A DNA stretch of 22,870 bases from IMG/VR virus record IMGVR_UViG_3300015371_000194, positions 1-22,870 of that record. One strand, 5' to 3'. Positions 12,632-20,730 of the stretch are shown piece by piece (position 1 is the first letter of the stretch; each line of letters opens with the position of its first letter). The position numbers were made by a program, and so were the translations under genes. The notes beneath the pieces are model-generated. The model searched no databases. It saw only the letters and a list, made by a program, of their open reading frames with translations, and was not told the DNA's origin. Source of the stretch: a virus.

Positions 12632-15600
12632 TCACCGCATCACGCCGTAGGCGCGCAGCACGCCCGGCTGCCGCTTGGTGACCGCCCGCGCGATGACCGC
12701 GCCATCGAGGTAGATGTTCGTGGTCACGTCGGCGGCGCCGCCGATGTCGGCCGGCAGCGGGATGACCGCCTCGGGACCGCGCTCCCCGATCAGCGCGCGC
12801 GTCGGCCGGGTGACGATGCCGCCCGCGCCGAGCGCCGGCAGGCTGGTCTGCGTGGCCTGCCCGCCGGGCAGCCCGGGGCTGTTCTGCGGGTCCCAGTAGT
12901 ACGGCAGCGCGATGGGGTCGGGCTGGACGTTGTTGAGCGCGTTCTCCAGGTCCTGGGCGGCGGTGTCCGCCAGGGCCGGCATCCCCTCCAGCTTGGTGAG
13001 GAACTTGTCGAGGCGCGCGACCAGCGCATCGATGGCGCTGATCATCCGGTCGGTGGCCGGCCGGAACTTGTCGCCGATGAGCCCGCCGGCTTCGGCGTAG
13101 TCGAGCAGCTGCTGCTGCTGGGCATCGAGTTCGTACCCGAAGTCATGGCTCAGCTCCCAGAGCTTCTGCAGCGCGCCGCGCATCCCCTGCAGCCCCTGGA
13201 GGCCGCCCATGCCGTTCTCTTCGAGCGTCTTGTAGCCGGCCGCCACCTCGGCGGCGAAGCCCTTGAACGTGTCGGTGTTCATCAGCCCGAGGTTGAACAC
13301 CGACGTCATGGCCTGCTCCAGGCCGGCCATCGCGTCCAGCACCGGGCCGCCGACTTCGCTCGCCGCGATGCCGGCCAGGATCTGCAGCTGGGCGAACGCG
13401 GCACTGGTCTCGACGCCGGCCAGCTTCATCTTCGCGGTGTACTGGTCGATGAGCGGCTGGACCTGGGCGAACGCCTGCGACGGGCTGGCGCCCTGGCGCT
13501 GCAGCTCGTCGTAGAGCGCGGCGATGGTGCCGGCGATGGCCGATGCGCCCTGCTGGGTGCGGACGACGGAGTTGTCGAGGAACGTCTGCAGGCCGGCGAT
13601 GGCGTTGGTGGCCTGCTCGCCCATGAAGGCGAAGATGGCCTCCTTGCCGCCGGGCGGCGATGCCTTCAGCGCTTCGAAGAGCGACTTCGACATCAGCGCG
13701 CCCTTGCTCGCGGTGTCGCTGAGCGCATCGCCCAGCTCCTTGACCTTCTTCTCCTCGGCGGCGACGGCCATCTGGAGGTGCTCGGTGGTCTTGGCGAACA
13801 CGTCGAGGTCGTCGGTGGCGAAGGCGCGGTCGATGTCCACGCCCAGGCGGGTCGCCTCCTCGCGGAGGTGCTCCATCGTCCCGTAGATCTTGATCAGCTC
13901 CACGCGGGCGTCCGACATCGCCTTCCGCTGTTCCTTCTCTTTCTGCTTGCCGCCCCACCAGCCGGCGAACGCCCCCACGGCGGCGCCCACCGCTGCGCCG
14001 TAGTAGCCGCCGTACTGGTAGCCCATCAGCGCGCCCGCGCCCGCGCCCGCCGCGATGCCCGGGGCCTTGCCGGCGGCCCGGCCGACCGTGTAGCCGGCGG
14101 CCGCGCCCGCGATGGCGCCGGCGATGGACCCGGCCGTCTTGCTGCCCTTCTCGATGGCCTCCTGCAGCCACCGCTTGAAGCTGCCCATCATGTCGTCGAG
14201 CATTCCCTGGAAGATGCTGTTGGCGAAGCCCTGCAGGGTTTTCCACATCTCCTTCCAGGCGTCCTCGAACTTGGTCTGCCCGCTCATCAGCGCCGCGCCC
14301 CAGTCCGACAAGCCGATGAACAGCGCGTCCATCGCTTTGCCCAGGCGGTCGGCCAGCTTCCTGTCGCGCAGGTACTTCTCCAGCTCCGGGCCGAAGTTCC
14401 AGTTCTCCCAGTGGATGCCGTTGAGGGCCGTCTCGATGGCGGCGGGGATGTAGTTGAAGGTCCAGGGCGGGATCGGCAGCTTCAGCTTCTTCTGAAACAT
14501 GTCCTGGAACTTCTGCAGCGAGAACTCGACCTTCTCGAAGCTGTCGAGCCACGCGTTCAGGAAGTCGGCCGGCACCTCCTCGCCGCGCGACTTCATGGCG
14601 TCCATCGCCTCCTCGAACACGCCGTGGACGTCCTTCATGGCCTTCTCGGTGAGCTTCCAGCCGGGCGGCATCAGCGCCAGGACCTGCAGGTACTTCTGCG
14701 CCTTGGCGATGGCGGCCGCGCCCGTCAGCTCGTCGAGCAGCTCCTGCATCTTCTTGAGGTCCTTCAGCTCCTCCTTGGTGGGGCCGCCGCCGCCCGCGTG
14801 CGGGTCGTAGGGGGACGGCGGGGCCTTCGGCACGACCGGCGCGGCCAGGATCTTCTTGATCTTCTCGGCCGCCTCCTTCGCCGCAGCGATGGACTTGGCG
14901 GCGGCCTCGCGCGCGGCCGCGACCGTGTCCTTGGCGAACTTCGCGGCGTCGGCCGCTGCCTGGAGCGCGGCCTTGCCGAACTTCTCGAAGCCCGGGATCA
15001 GCCCGAACACGTCCGCCGACCGCACGAAGGCGCTCAACAGGCCACTGAGGCCGGTCGTGACCTTCTCGATGGCGTAGAGCAGGCCGGAGACGAGCTGCTC
15101 GGCCAGCCACAGCGTCCACTCGCCCCAGGACTGGGTCGCGGGCACGACGCCCGACGTGCCCACCATCGCGTTGACGATGGTCGAGATGACCGCGTACATC
15201 TCGTGGCCCAGGATGCCGATGAAGTCCCAGACCATCTTGATGACGCCGCCCAGGGTCTTGATGTTTTCGTAGAAGGCGTTCGCCAGCCAGCCCACCACGG
15301 TGATCGCCGCCTCGATGGTGGCGCGCAGCAGCGTGTAGACCGTGACGGCCGCGAACACGATGCTCCAGCCGGCGACGGTGGCGAGGAACTCCACCCACGC
15401 GATGACCATCTTGCCGATGGCGCTGGTGGCGACATCGCTGATCGCCTGCCCGAGGGCGTTCCAGACGCCAATCGCCGTCTCGATCACCTGGGTGCGGAAC
15501 GCCTGCTCCAGCTCGTAGGCGGCGACCACCAGCTTGCCCATCGGGACGATGACCCAGTCCCAGATGACCTGCCCGAGGATCTTCATCCCCTCCCAGAGCG

Positions 15601-17131
15601 CCGAGGCGCCCATCTTCAGCAGCTCCCAGACGGTGACCACGTCCTCGAAGGTGACGAGCCCGCCGCTGAGCAGCGTGACCGTGGCTTCCCAGGAGCCGGT
15701 GAAGTAGCGCACCGCGCCGACGGCGGCCGCGATGAGCGCCGGAATCCAGAACCACGGTTCCAGCGCGACGGCGAGGACGCTGCCCAGCACGCCCCAGGCG
15801 TCGCCGAGCAGCCCCGTCACGCCGACCATCAGCCGCATCCCGCCGGTGACCTCCGTCAGCAGCTTGACGGCGCCCCCGATGGTGGTGATGAACGACCCGG
15901 CGATGTAGAGCATCGGCCCGACGGCGGCGACGAAGGCCGCCGCGTAGAAGATGAAGTCCTTCAGCCCCTGCGGCATGTCGTGGAGCGCCGGCACCAGCGT
16001 GTCGTGGATGAAGGTCGCCAGCTTGGTCGCACCGGCCACGATCTTCTCGAACGTCGGCTGGAACTCCTTCCCGATCTCGATGCCGGTGGTCTGGGCGATG
16101 TTGCGCAGGCGGATCAGCGTGCCGATCAGCCCCTCGTTCATCTTGTCGGCCACGCTCTTGGCGGTCACCGACATGTCGCCCAGCTTGGCCTCCATGTCCT
16201 TCCACGCCTGCCCGCCCTTCTGAGCGTCCTGCACGAGCTTCACCATGACCGGGCCGGCGCGCACGCCGAACAGCCGCATCGCGGTGAGGACCGGGTCCTG
16301 CGCCTTGAGAATCTCCTTCAGCGCGTTGGCGAGGCTGATCGAGCCATCGGCGGCGCGGAAGGTGCTGATGCCCAGCTCGCCCATCACGTCCCGCACGGCC
16401 TTGTGGGCGCTGGGGTTGGCGAGGCGCTCCAGGACGTTGCGCAGCGCGGTGCCGGCCATGTCCGCCTTCACGCCGACCTTGCCGAACAGCGCGACCGCCG
16501 CCGCCGTGTCCTCGATGTTCATCCCGAACGCCGAGGCGTAGATGGCCGCGTAGCGGAAGCTCACGCCGAGGTCGTGCACGTCGATGGTCGAGGCGTTGGC
16601 CGCGCGCGTCAGCGCATCGGCCACGCGGGTCGCCTGGGTCGCCGGCAGCCCGAACTGCACCAGGGTGTCGGTCAGCTGCGTGGCGGTTTCCGCCAGCGAC
16701 TTCCCGCTGATGGTGGCGAGGTCGAGGACCGCCGGCAGGGCGGCGATGGCGCTGGGGGCGTCGAGACCGGCCTTGGCCAGTTCCTCCAGCGCGCCGGCGG
16801 CCTGGGTCGCACTGTAGACCGTGGTCAGCCCCATGTTGAGGGCGGTCTGCTCGAGGAGCTGAAACTCGTCACCCGTCGACTGCGTGACCGCCGCGACGCG
16901 GTTCATCGCGCGCTCGAACTGCGATGAGAGGCCGACCACGGCCGTGCCCAGGGCCAGGATCGGCGCGGTGACGTTCGCGGTGAGCCCGGCCCCCACCGAC
17001 TTCATCTGGGGCCCGAGCTTGCTGAACGTGTCCCCGATCTTGGTGACCTTCTCCGACAGGCGGTCGAAGACCGCGTCGGCCTGGGACTGGTCGATCTCGA
17101 CCTTGACGCCGAGGACAGAGACGATGGCCAT
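12632..17131 (-). CDS. Tail tape measure protein, 1499 aa
   Basis: The longest gene. It sets tail length and is ejected with the DNA. ATG 17131 follows GGAGG of the upstream ORF. Residues about 60-390 match the TP901 tape-measure core (FERAMNRVAAVTQ, ALEELAKAGLDA, AGTALRNVLERLANPS, RLFGVRAGPVMVKL). Hydrophobic segments at about 391-424, 454-475 and 577-620 could insert in the host membrane. A coiled-coil Ala/Lys region follows. A glycine-zipper segment at about 1000-1057 repeats AGAIAG, AGAGAG and GAAVGAAVG. Near the C-terminus TRPTRALIGERGPEAVIPLP (about 1441-1460) is a near-universal tape-measure end motif. By the common 1.5 Angstrom per residue rule the tail would be about 220 nm. There is no lysozyme or peptidase motif that I can see. 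Confidence 0.93.
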   Translation of the reverse strand: MAIVSVLGVKVEIDQSQADAVFDRLSEKVTKIGDTFSKLGPQMKSVGAGLTANVTAPILALGTAVVGLSSQFERAMNRVAAVTQSTGDEFQLLEQTALNMGLTTVYSATQAAGALEELAKAGLDAPSAIAALPAVLDLATISGKSLAETATQLTDTLVQFGLPATQATRVADALTRAANASTIDVHDLGVSFRYAAIYASAFGMNIEDTAAAVALFGKVGVKADMAGTALRNVLERLANPSAHKAVRDVMGELGISTFRAADGSISLANALKEILKAQDPVLTAMRLFGVRAGPVMVKLVQDAQKGGQAWKDMEAKLGDMSVTAKSVADKMNEGLIGTLIRLRNIAQTTGIEIGKEFQPTFEKIVAGATKLATFIHDTLVPALHDMPQGLKDFIFYAAAFVAAVGPMLYIAGSFITTIGGAVKLLTEVTGGMRLMVGVTGLLGDAWGVLGSVLAVALEPWFWIPALIAAAVGAVRYFTGSWEATVTLLSGGLVTFEDVVTVWELLKMGASALWEGMKILGQVIWDWVIVPMGKLVVAAYELEQAFRTQVIETAIGVWNALGQAISDVATSAIGKMVIAWVEFLATVAGWSIVFAAVTVYTLLRATIEAAITVVGWLANAFYENIKTLGGVIKMVWDFIGILGHEMYAVISTIVNAMVGTSGVVPATQSWGEWTLWLAEQLVSGLLYAIEKVTTGLSGLLSAFVRSADVFGLIPGFEKFGKAALQAAADAAKFAKDTVAAAREAAAKSIAAAKEAAEKIKKILAAPVVPKAPPSPYDPHAGGGGPTKEELKDLKKMQELLDELTGAAAIAKAQKYLQVLALMPPGWKLTEKAMKDVHGVFEEAMDAMKSRGEEVPADFLNAWLDSFEKVEFSLQKFQDMFQKKLKLPIPPWTFNYIPAAIETALNGIHWENWNFGPELEKYLRDRKLADRLGKAMDALFIGLSDWGAALMSGQTKFEDAWKEMWKTLQGFANSIFQGMLDDMMGSFKRWLQEAIEKGSKTAGSIAGAIAGAAAGYTVGRAAGKAPGIAAGAGAGALMGYQYGGYYGAAVGAAVGAFAGWWGGKQKEKEQRKAMSDARVELIKIYGTMEHLREEATRLGVDIDRAFATDDLDVFAKTTEHLQMAVAAEEKKVKELGDALSDTASKGALMSKSLFEALKASPPGGKEAIFAFMGEQATNAIAGLQTFLDNSVVRTQQGASAIAGTIAALYDELQRQGASPSQAFAQVQPLIDQYTAKMKLAGVETSAAFAQLQILAGIAASEVGGPVLDAMAGLEQAMTSVFNLGLMNTDTFKGFAAEVAAGYKTLEENGMGGLQGLQGMRGALQKLWELSHDFGYELDAQQQQLLDYAEAGGLIGDKFRPATDRMISAIDALVARLDKFLTKLEGMPALADTAAQDLENALNNVQPDPIALPYYWDPQNSPGLPGGQATQTSLPALGAGGIVTRPTRALIGERGPEAVIPLPADIGGAADVTTNIYLDGAVIARAVTKRQPGVLRAYGVMR

Positions 17132-17137
17132 CGACCG

Positions 17138-17398
17138 TCACCCCTCCAGGCGCCGCACGGGCCGCTTCGGCAGCTTGATCAGCTTGTCGACGGTGATCTT
17201 CTTCTTCACCCAGGGCTGCATGATCCACACGGCGAGCTGGGCCAACTTGCGCCACTCGCCTTCCTCCCGCCGCTCTGCGGCGTCCAGGAGCTGGTGCACC
17301 TCGACCGGGGTGCAGCGGTCCAGCTCGCGCGGCGTCAGCGTGGTCAGCTCGTAGACTCGGGGATCGACGACAGCTCGCCAGCGCCGGAACGGGTAGGG
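17138..17398 (-). CDS. Second tail chaperone ORF in the -1 frame (GT-type extension)
   Basis: An open frame overlapping the end of the chaperone gene, in the -1 frame, stopping at 17138 just before the tape measure. It reads as real protein (YPFRRWRAVVDPRVYEL, LTPRELDRCTPVEVHQLLDAAE, EWRKLAQLAVWIMQPWVKKK) but has no credible start codon. Many siphoviruses join two such ORFs by programmed frameshift into a gpG-gpGT-like chaperone pair acting on the tape measure. The position fits exactly. No canonical heptamer is visible; the only obvious slip point is C-CCC at 17359-17362. The left limit given is an open-frame estimate. Confidence 0.6.
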   Translation of the reverse strand, partial: PYPFRRWRAVVDPRVYELTTLTPRELDRCTPVEVHQLLDAAERREEGEWRKLAQLAVWIMQPWVKKKITVDKLIKLPKRPVRRLEG

Positions 17399-17784
17399 CG
17401 CGGCGGACCATCTCCGTTCTCGCTCGGGCTGCCGTTGATCTCCGCGAGGTCCTCTTCGTGGATCAGCCCGGCGAACGCCGTCGACTTCTGCACGGCGCCG
17501 TAGACCGCCTCGATCACGTCGCGCAGGGACATGTGCCCCGCTTCCAGGTCGCGGTCGAGCATCGTGCGGACGCGGTCGCGGGACAGGTTGCCCTCGCCGC
17601 CGTGCTTCACGCCGATCCAGAGCGCGGTGATCAGCTCCTTGACGCTGAGGCGCTGGAGGTTCTCCTTGTTGAACAGCTCCGCGAGCCCCTTGCCGTTGGT
17701 CTGATCTTCCAGTTCGTCGATGGCCGCCAGGGTGAACACGAGCGGCCGGTGCTTGTTGCCGAGGTGAATGGTGGTTGGAGCCAT
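17344..17784 (-). CDS. Tail assembly chaperone (gpG-like), 146 aa
   Basis: ATG 17784 has GGAGG about 12 nt upstream. FTLAAIDELEDQTNGKGLAELF and LSVKELITALWIGVKHGGEGNLSRDRVRTML match the pattern of small tail assembly chaperones encoded just before tape measures, which keep the tape measure soluble and recruit tube subunits. The C-terminal 30 residues are Ser/Pro/Gly-rich and probably disordered, overlapping the second ORF in the -1 frame. It lies 192 nt after the tube gene, separated by strong inverted repeats, so it may be expressed less than the tube protein, as chaperones usually are. Confidence 0.8.
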   Translation of the reverse strand: MAPTTIHLGNKHRPLVFTLAAIDELEDQTNGKGLAELFNKENLQRLSVKELITALWIGVKHGGEGNLSRDRVRTMLDRDLEAGHMSLRDVIEAVYGAVQKSTAFAGLIHEEDLAEINGSPSENGDGPPRPTRSGAGELSSIPESTS

Positions 17785-17867
17785 GCGGGCCTGCTGCCTC
17801 CGGGAATCGCGCGGATGAACGAAACGCGCCCCGCGCGCCGGTGTGTCAGCCGGCGCGGGGGCAGAAC

Positions 17868-17962
17868 AGGCGCGACGTTGGCGTCTACGCGACGCGGGCG
17901 GCCGGTCGGGTCGCTACCCCGGCCCCCCAGGCGGTCGTCGCTCCTACGCCAACGTCGCGCCT
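17868..17962 (-). promoter_or_regulatory. 17-bp inverted repeat between tube and chaperone genes
   Basis: Arms at 17868-17884 and 17946-17962 are perfect inverted repeats with 61 bases between them. The arm sequence contains CGCGACGTTGGCG and its complement. A second, imperfect GC hairpin lies at about 17828-17862. Both lie between the highly expressed tube gene and the chaperone gene, so a partial terminator or RNA-stability structure is likely. The right arm is part of a 21-bp segment shared with the convergent region at 5183-5203. Confidence 0.55.
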
Positions 17963-17976
17963 CGGCGCGGCCGCGT

Positions 17977-18525
17977 TCAGGCGGCCGCTTCCGCTCGGGG
18001 CGCCGGCCTGGGCGCGCCGCCCGGCCGCTGCTGCCCGCCGTAGGCCCGGGTCGCTTCTTCGCCTTCGCGCCCCGACAGCGGCACGACGGGGAACACGCCG
18101 CTGGTCTTGCTGTCGAGCCGCAGCTCCACCGTGAACGTGGTGATGCCGTCGACCGACGCCTGCGGGCCCGAGTAGCTGAGCACCGAGCACGTCCCGGAGA
18201 TGAGCGGCATCCCTTCGTCCAGGCCCGCCGGGCCGTACTCGTAGAGCAGGTTCGTCATGCCTTCCAGGGGCGCGAAGAACAGCTCCGACTCCGGCGACCA
18301 CTTGCCGCCGAGCGAGATGCTGCGGGTCGAGAAGCCCGGGATGATCGTCTTGTTCGGCCGGCGGAAGGTGGTCGCATCGAGTTCGTCGGCATCGCTCGAC
18401 GGCTCGACCGAGTCGAGGAAATCGCTGATGTCGTCGATGACTGCCGGCGGCGTCGGCCCGGCCGACGTCGACAGCCCGAAGTAGGTGTGGATGCCGGCAA
18501 CGGGGTTGCCCGTCTTGATCGCCAT
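17977..18525 (-). CDS. Major tail tube protein, 182 aa
   Basis: ATG 18525 has GAGG about 8-10 nt upstream. Its size, position between the tail terminator and the chaperone genes, and motifs fit a siphovirus tube protein: an early Ile/Asp stretch (VIDDISDFLDSVEPSSDADELDATTF), then RSISLGGKWSPESELFF and ASVDGITTFTVELRLDS as beta strands. The subunit would stack as hexameric rings around the tape measure. The last 25 residues (from GREGEEATRAYGGQQ) are Ala/Pro/Arg-rich and probably disordered, an add-on to the fold. The gene order and pattern make this call firm even though sequence conservation in this family is low. Confidence 0.82.
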   Translation of the reverse strand: MAIKTGNPVAGIHTYFGLSTSAGPTPPAVIDDISDFLDSVEPSSDADELDATTFRRPNKTIIPGFSTRSISLGGKWSPESELFFAPLEGMTNLLYEYGPAGLDEGMPLISGTCSVLSYSGPQASVDGITTFTVELRLDSKTSGVFPVVPLSGREGEEATRAYGGQQRPGGAPRPAPRAEAAA

Positions 18526-18567
18526 GTTCGTGACCTCGTCGCGTGTGGGAACAGGTGGGGTCGACGC

Positions 18568-18819
18568 TCAGGAGCGCAGCCCACTCGGGGAAGCCGGCAC
18601 CTCGGCATCGAGTGCGCCGTCAACGAACTGATTGCAGCCTCGGCACCAAAACCGCTGCCGCGTGAGCGTGCTGGCGTCGACGCGGCTGTCGACCGGGTGC
18701 GCGCACTCGGCCGGGACCGCCGCCAGCAGCCCATCGAGGCAGGCGGCGACCACGTCGGCCTGCATCCGCACCGCCTCCAGCTGCTGCCGCGCCGCCAGGA
18801 TCTGCAGCCGCAGGTTCAT
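18568..18819 (-). CDS. Small putative zinc-binding protein, 83 aa
   Basis: ATG 18819 overlaps the tail terminator stop as ATGA. I recognise only a pattern. A helical N-terminus (LQILAARQQLEAVRMQADVVAACLDGLL) is followed by C39-x-H41 and C59-x2-C62 in the context RFWCRGCNQF, a likely Cys-His-Cys-Cys zinc site. Small zinc proteins of this kind are commonly found among tail genes of phages from high-GC hosts. Their role is unknown to me. It precedes the tube gene by 42 nt. Confidence 0.7.
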   Translation of the reverse strand: MNLRLQILAARQQLEAVRMQADVVAACLDGLLAAVPAECAHPVDSRVDASTLTRQRFWCRGCNQFVDGALDAEVPASPSGLRS

Positions 18820-19292
18820 ACCGTCACCGTCACGCGGTAGATGTCCGGGCGATGGAATGTGACGACGCCCGCGAGGTCGTCCGTGAACACCGCGCCGCCG
18901 GGGTCGAAGCGCCAGATCGCCTGCCGGTACGGCGGCAGCGGCACTTGATGGCTGTCGACCACCATCCGAATGCGGTCGCTGATGCGATGGCACTCGTAGT
19001 CGCCCTTGAGCTGACTGGACGAGCGCACCTGCAGCGTGACCTCGTAGCCGAACCCGCGCATCCGGTCGAAGGGCCGCGCCATCGCGCCCTCGATGCGCAC
19101 CAGGGGGAACGGCGTGTTGGCCGGCACGTTGGTGTAGACCCGGCCGGCAATCAGGGCGGTCAGCTGCGGGTCGTCCTTGATCCACCCGATGATCTGCACC
19201 TCCAGCAGCTCCAGGACCGACAGCACCGAGACGGCCGGCGGCAGCACGGTCGTGGGCCAGGGCACCGACGTCGTCGTGGTCCGGGTCGTCAT
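18816..19292 (-). CDS. Tail terminator / tail completion protein (DUF3168-like), 158 aa
   Basis: ATG 19292 overlaps the preceding stop (ATGA) and its own stop overlaps the next ATG. After a Thr/Pro N-terminus the body fits the terminator fold: VLELLEVQIIGWIKDDPQL, then GRVYTNVPANTPFPLVRIEG and GYEVTLQVRSSSQ, and a helix HRISDRIRMVVDS. The 'P-x-x-P-Y/F-V-R-I-E' and 'L-x-V-R/W-S' features are typical of DUF3168 proteins, which cap the finished tube and join it to the head. Position after the gp10-like gene is as expected. The N-terminal Thr run makes the first 20 residues less certain. Confidence 0.75.
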   Translation of the reverse strand: MTTRTTTTSVPWPTTVLPPAVSVLSVLELLEVQIIGWIKDDPQLTALIAGRVYTNVPANTPFPLVRIEGAMARPFDRMRGFGYEVTLQVRSSSQLKGDYECHRISDRIRMVVDSHQVPLPPYRQAIWRFDPGGAVFTDDLAGVVTFHRPDIYRVTVTV

Positions 19293-19687
19293 GCCGCCCG
19301 CACCGCCGCTTCCAGCTGCTGCTTCACCTGCCGCATCCGCGTCGGCAGATAGGCGCGCTCCAGTTCCGCCGCCGGCCGGATGAACGGCTGCGCCTCGGCG
19401 TGCACGGTCCCGTACTCCACGAAGTGCGCGTACTGCGCGGGGTCGGTGCGCGAGCCATCGCCCTGGCGGACGCCGATGATGTAGACCAGCCCCGTCACCT
19501 TGGTGGCTTCGATGGCCTTCTCCAGCGCGTGCGTGCGCTTCGGCGCGAGGCGCTTCGCCCGGGTCACGATGGCCTTGGCGCCCTTCGCGGCGGCCTGCTC
19601 GTTCAGCTTGCGCAGGAGGTACGGCGTGACCCGGAACTTCCGGGCCAGATCGGCGCCGCCGCGCAGGGAGATGCGGACCTCGATCAC
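19289..19687 (-). CDS. HK97 gp10-like head-tail joining protein, 132 aa
   Basis: GTG 19687 overlaps the preceding TGA (GTGA) and begins VIEVRISLRGGADLARKF. The pattern matches the HK97-gp10 family: an N-terminal strand, then a helix LLRKLNEQAAAKGAKAIVTRAKRLAPKRTHALEKAI, and VTGLVYIIGVRQG followed by YAHFVEYGTVHAEAQPFIRPA. The last motif (H-F-V-E-Y-G-T-x-x-x-x-A-x-P-F-x-R-P) is diagnostic. These proteins act at the head-tail interface or as tail-completion partners. A much longer open frame upstream in the same frame is an artefact of GC content over the connector and capsid genes. Confidence 0.88.
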   Translation of the reverse strand: MIEVRISLRGGADLARKFRVTPYLLRKLNEQAAAKGAKAIVTRAKRLAPKRTHALEKAIEATKVTGLVYIIGVRQGDGSRTDPAQYAHFVEYGTVHAEAQPFIRPAAELERAYLPTRMRQVKQQLEAAVRAA

Positions 19688-20067
19688 GTCACGCGCTCCA
19701 CGGTGAGCAGGTTCAACTCGCGGCCGCGCTCGTTCACGTTCATCACCTGCAGCAGGTCGAACGTCCGCACGCGGTCCTGATACGGGTCGTTGATCTGCAC
19801 CCGGTGCTCGACCTTGATGGTCGGCGTGTAGTGCAGACGAATCTGGTGGGTCGCCTCGGCGTACTGCGTGCCCAGGCGCACCTTCTCGGTGGCGTCGAGC
19901 GGCTGCAGCGTGCACGGGACGTCGCGTTCGATGACCCCCTCCACTTCCGACTGGCCGCCGTTCGGCAGGTCGACGGTGGTTGACCCGATCACCGTCATGC
20001 GGTGAATCAGCTGGCCGGCCTTGAGCCCGCCGCCGACCAGTCCGCCCGCGCCGTAGGTGATCGGCAT
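19684..20067 (-). CDS. Head closure / head-tail adaptor protein, 127 aa
   Basis: ATG 20067 lies 3 nt after the connector stop. Features of the head-tail adaptor (SPP1 gp16-like, Phage_H_T_join) family are visible: AGQLIHRMTVIGSTT near the N-terminus, a central beta segment (DVPCTLQPL, HQIRLHYTPTIKVEHRVQI), and the typical end RTFDLLQVMNVNERGRELNLLTVE. In this family the last part reads 'x-F-x-I-x-x-V-x-N-x-x-E-R-x-R-E-L-x-L-x-x-V-E'. The protein stacks on the connector ring and stops DNA leaking from the filled head. It shows perfect GTGA coupling to the gp10-like gene. Confidence 0.85.
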   Translation of the reverse strand: MPITYGAGGLVGGGLKAGQLIHRMTVIGSTTVDLPNGGQSEVEGVIERDVPCTLQPLDATEKVRLGTQYAEATHQIRLHYTPTIKVEHRVQINDPYQDRVRTFDLLQVMNVNERGRELNLLTVERVT

Positions 20068-20070
20068 CGC

Positions 20071-20727
20071 TCACGCCAGGATGGCGACCCGATACGGTTC
20101 GAGCAGCTGCTGCACGTTGACCGGCAGCATGTCGACGCGCGACTCGACCCGGAAGCTGACCACCGGGTCTTCTTCGCGGTGCAGGAAGTAGGTCGCCATC
20201 AGCTTCCGCATCGCTTCGACCAGCGCCGCCGGCACCTTGCTGGTGTCGTCGCTGTAGCCGATCACGTACTCGATGACCAGCTCGCCCTCGGGCGGCCAGT
20301 CGGTCAGGATCAGCCGCGCCGGTTCGCTGCGCTCGATGCGGTAGCTCGGGAACGCGACGCCGTTGATCGTGAACGTCCGAATGCTCTGCAGCGGCGCGGC
20401 GCGGCGCAGGTCGATGCCGGCCGCGCCGCTGCTGGAGCCATAGCCCGAGTCGTAGGCGACGAGGTTCCGCACGAAGTAATCCGCGTGCGACTCCGAGGAC
20501 CGGGTCCCGTAGCCCGCTGCCGACCCGACGCCCACGTAGGCTTCGTGCCGCCACGTCTGGGTGCGCAGGCCGCGCTCCAGGTAGGCTTCGACCAGATCTT
20601 CGGCCGCCCGGATCTGCCCCTCGATCACGGCGTCCTGGGTGTCGTAGGCGAACTGGAGGTATTGCTTGGCCTCCGCCGCTGTCCACCAGGGCGTCGTGGG
20701 GGCTTCGAGCAGGAACGCCGTCGCCAT
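20071..20727 (-). CDS. Head-tail connector protein (gp6-like, phiE125 gp8 family), 218 aa
   Basis: ATG 20727 lies 3 nt after the capsid stop. The opening TTPWWTAAEAKQYLQ, then DAVIEGQIRAAEDLVEAYLERGL, matches the Phage_gp6 connector family: two helices that form a dodecameric ring under the portal. The middle includes RTFTINGVAFPSYRI and ARLILTDWPPEGELVIEYVIGYSDD, with VPAALVEAMRKLMATYFLHRED-like sequence, also typical. The length is near the 190-220 aa of the phiE125-gp8 subgroup. Gene position directly after the capsid gene supports it. Confidence 0.85.
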   Translation of the reverse strand: MATAFLLEAPTTPWWTAAEAKQYLQFAYDTQDAVIEGQIRAAEDLVEAYLERGLRTQTWRHEAYVGVGSAAGYGTRSSESHADYFVRNLVAYDSGYGSSSGAAGIDLRRAAPLQSIRTFTINGVAFPSYRIERSEPARLILTDWPPEGELVIEYVIGYSDDTSKVPAALVEAMRKLMATYFLHREEDPVVSFRVESRVDMLPVNVQQLLEPYRVAILA

Positions 20728-20730
20728 CGA

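Noticed and set aside
13143-16927. Two very long open frames (1020 aa minus strand, 1260 aa plus strand) across the tape measure gene
   Set aside because: They are shadows of the tape measure frame in GC-rich DNA. Their products are Arg/Gly/His- or Leu/Asp/Arg-rich without domain pattern, while the third frame has all tape-measure motifs.
17344-17540. Canonical X-XXY-YYZ frameshift heptamer in the chaperone overlap
   Set aside because: I checked the overlap by eye in the chaperone frame and found none. Only the C-CCC partial slip site remains, which is reported as a finding with that limit.
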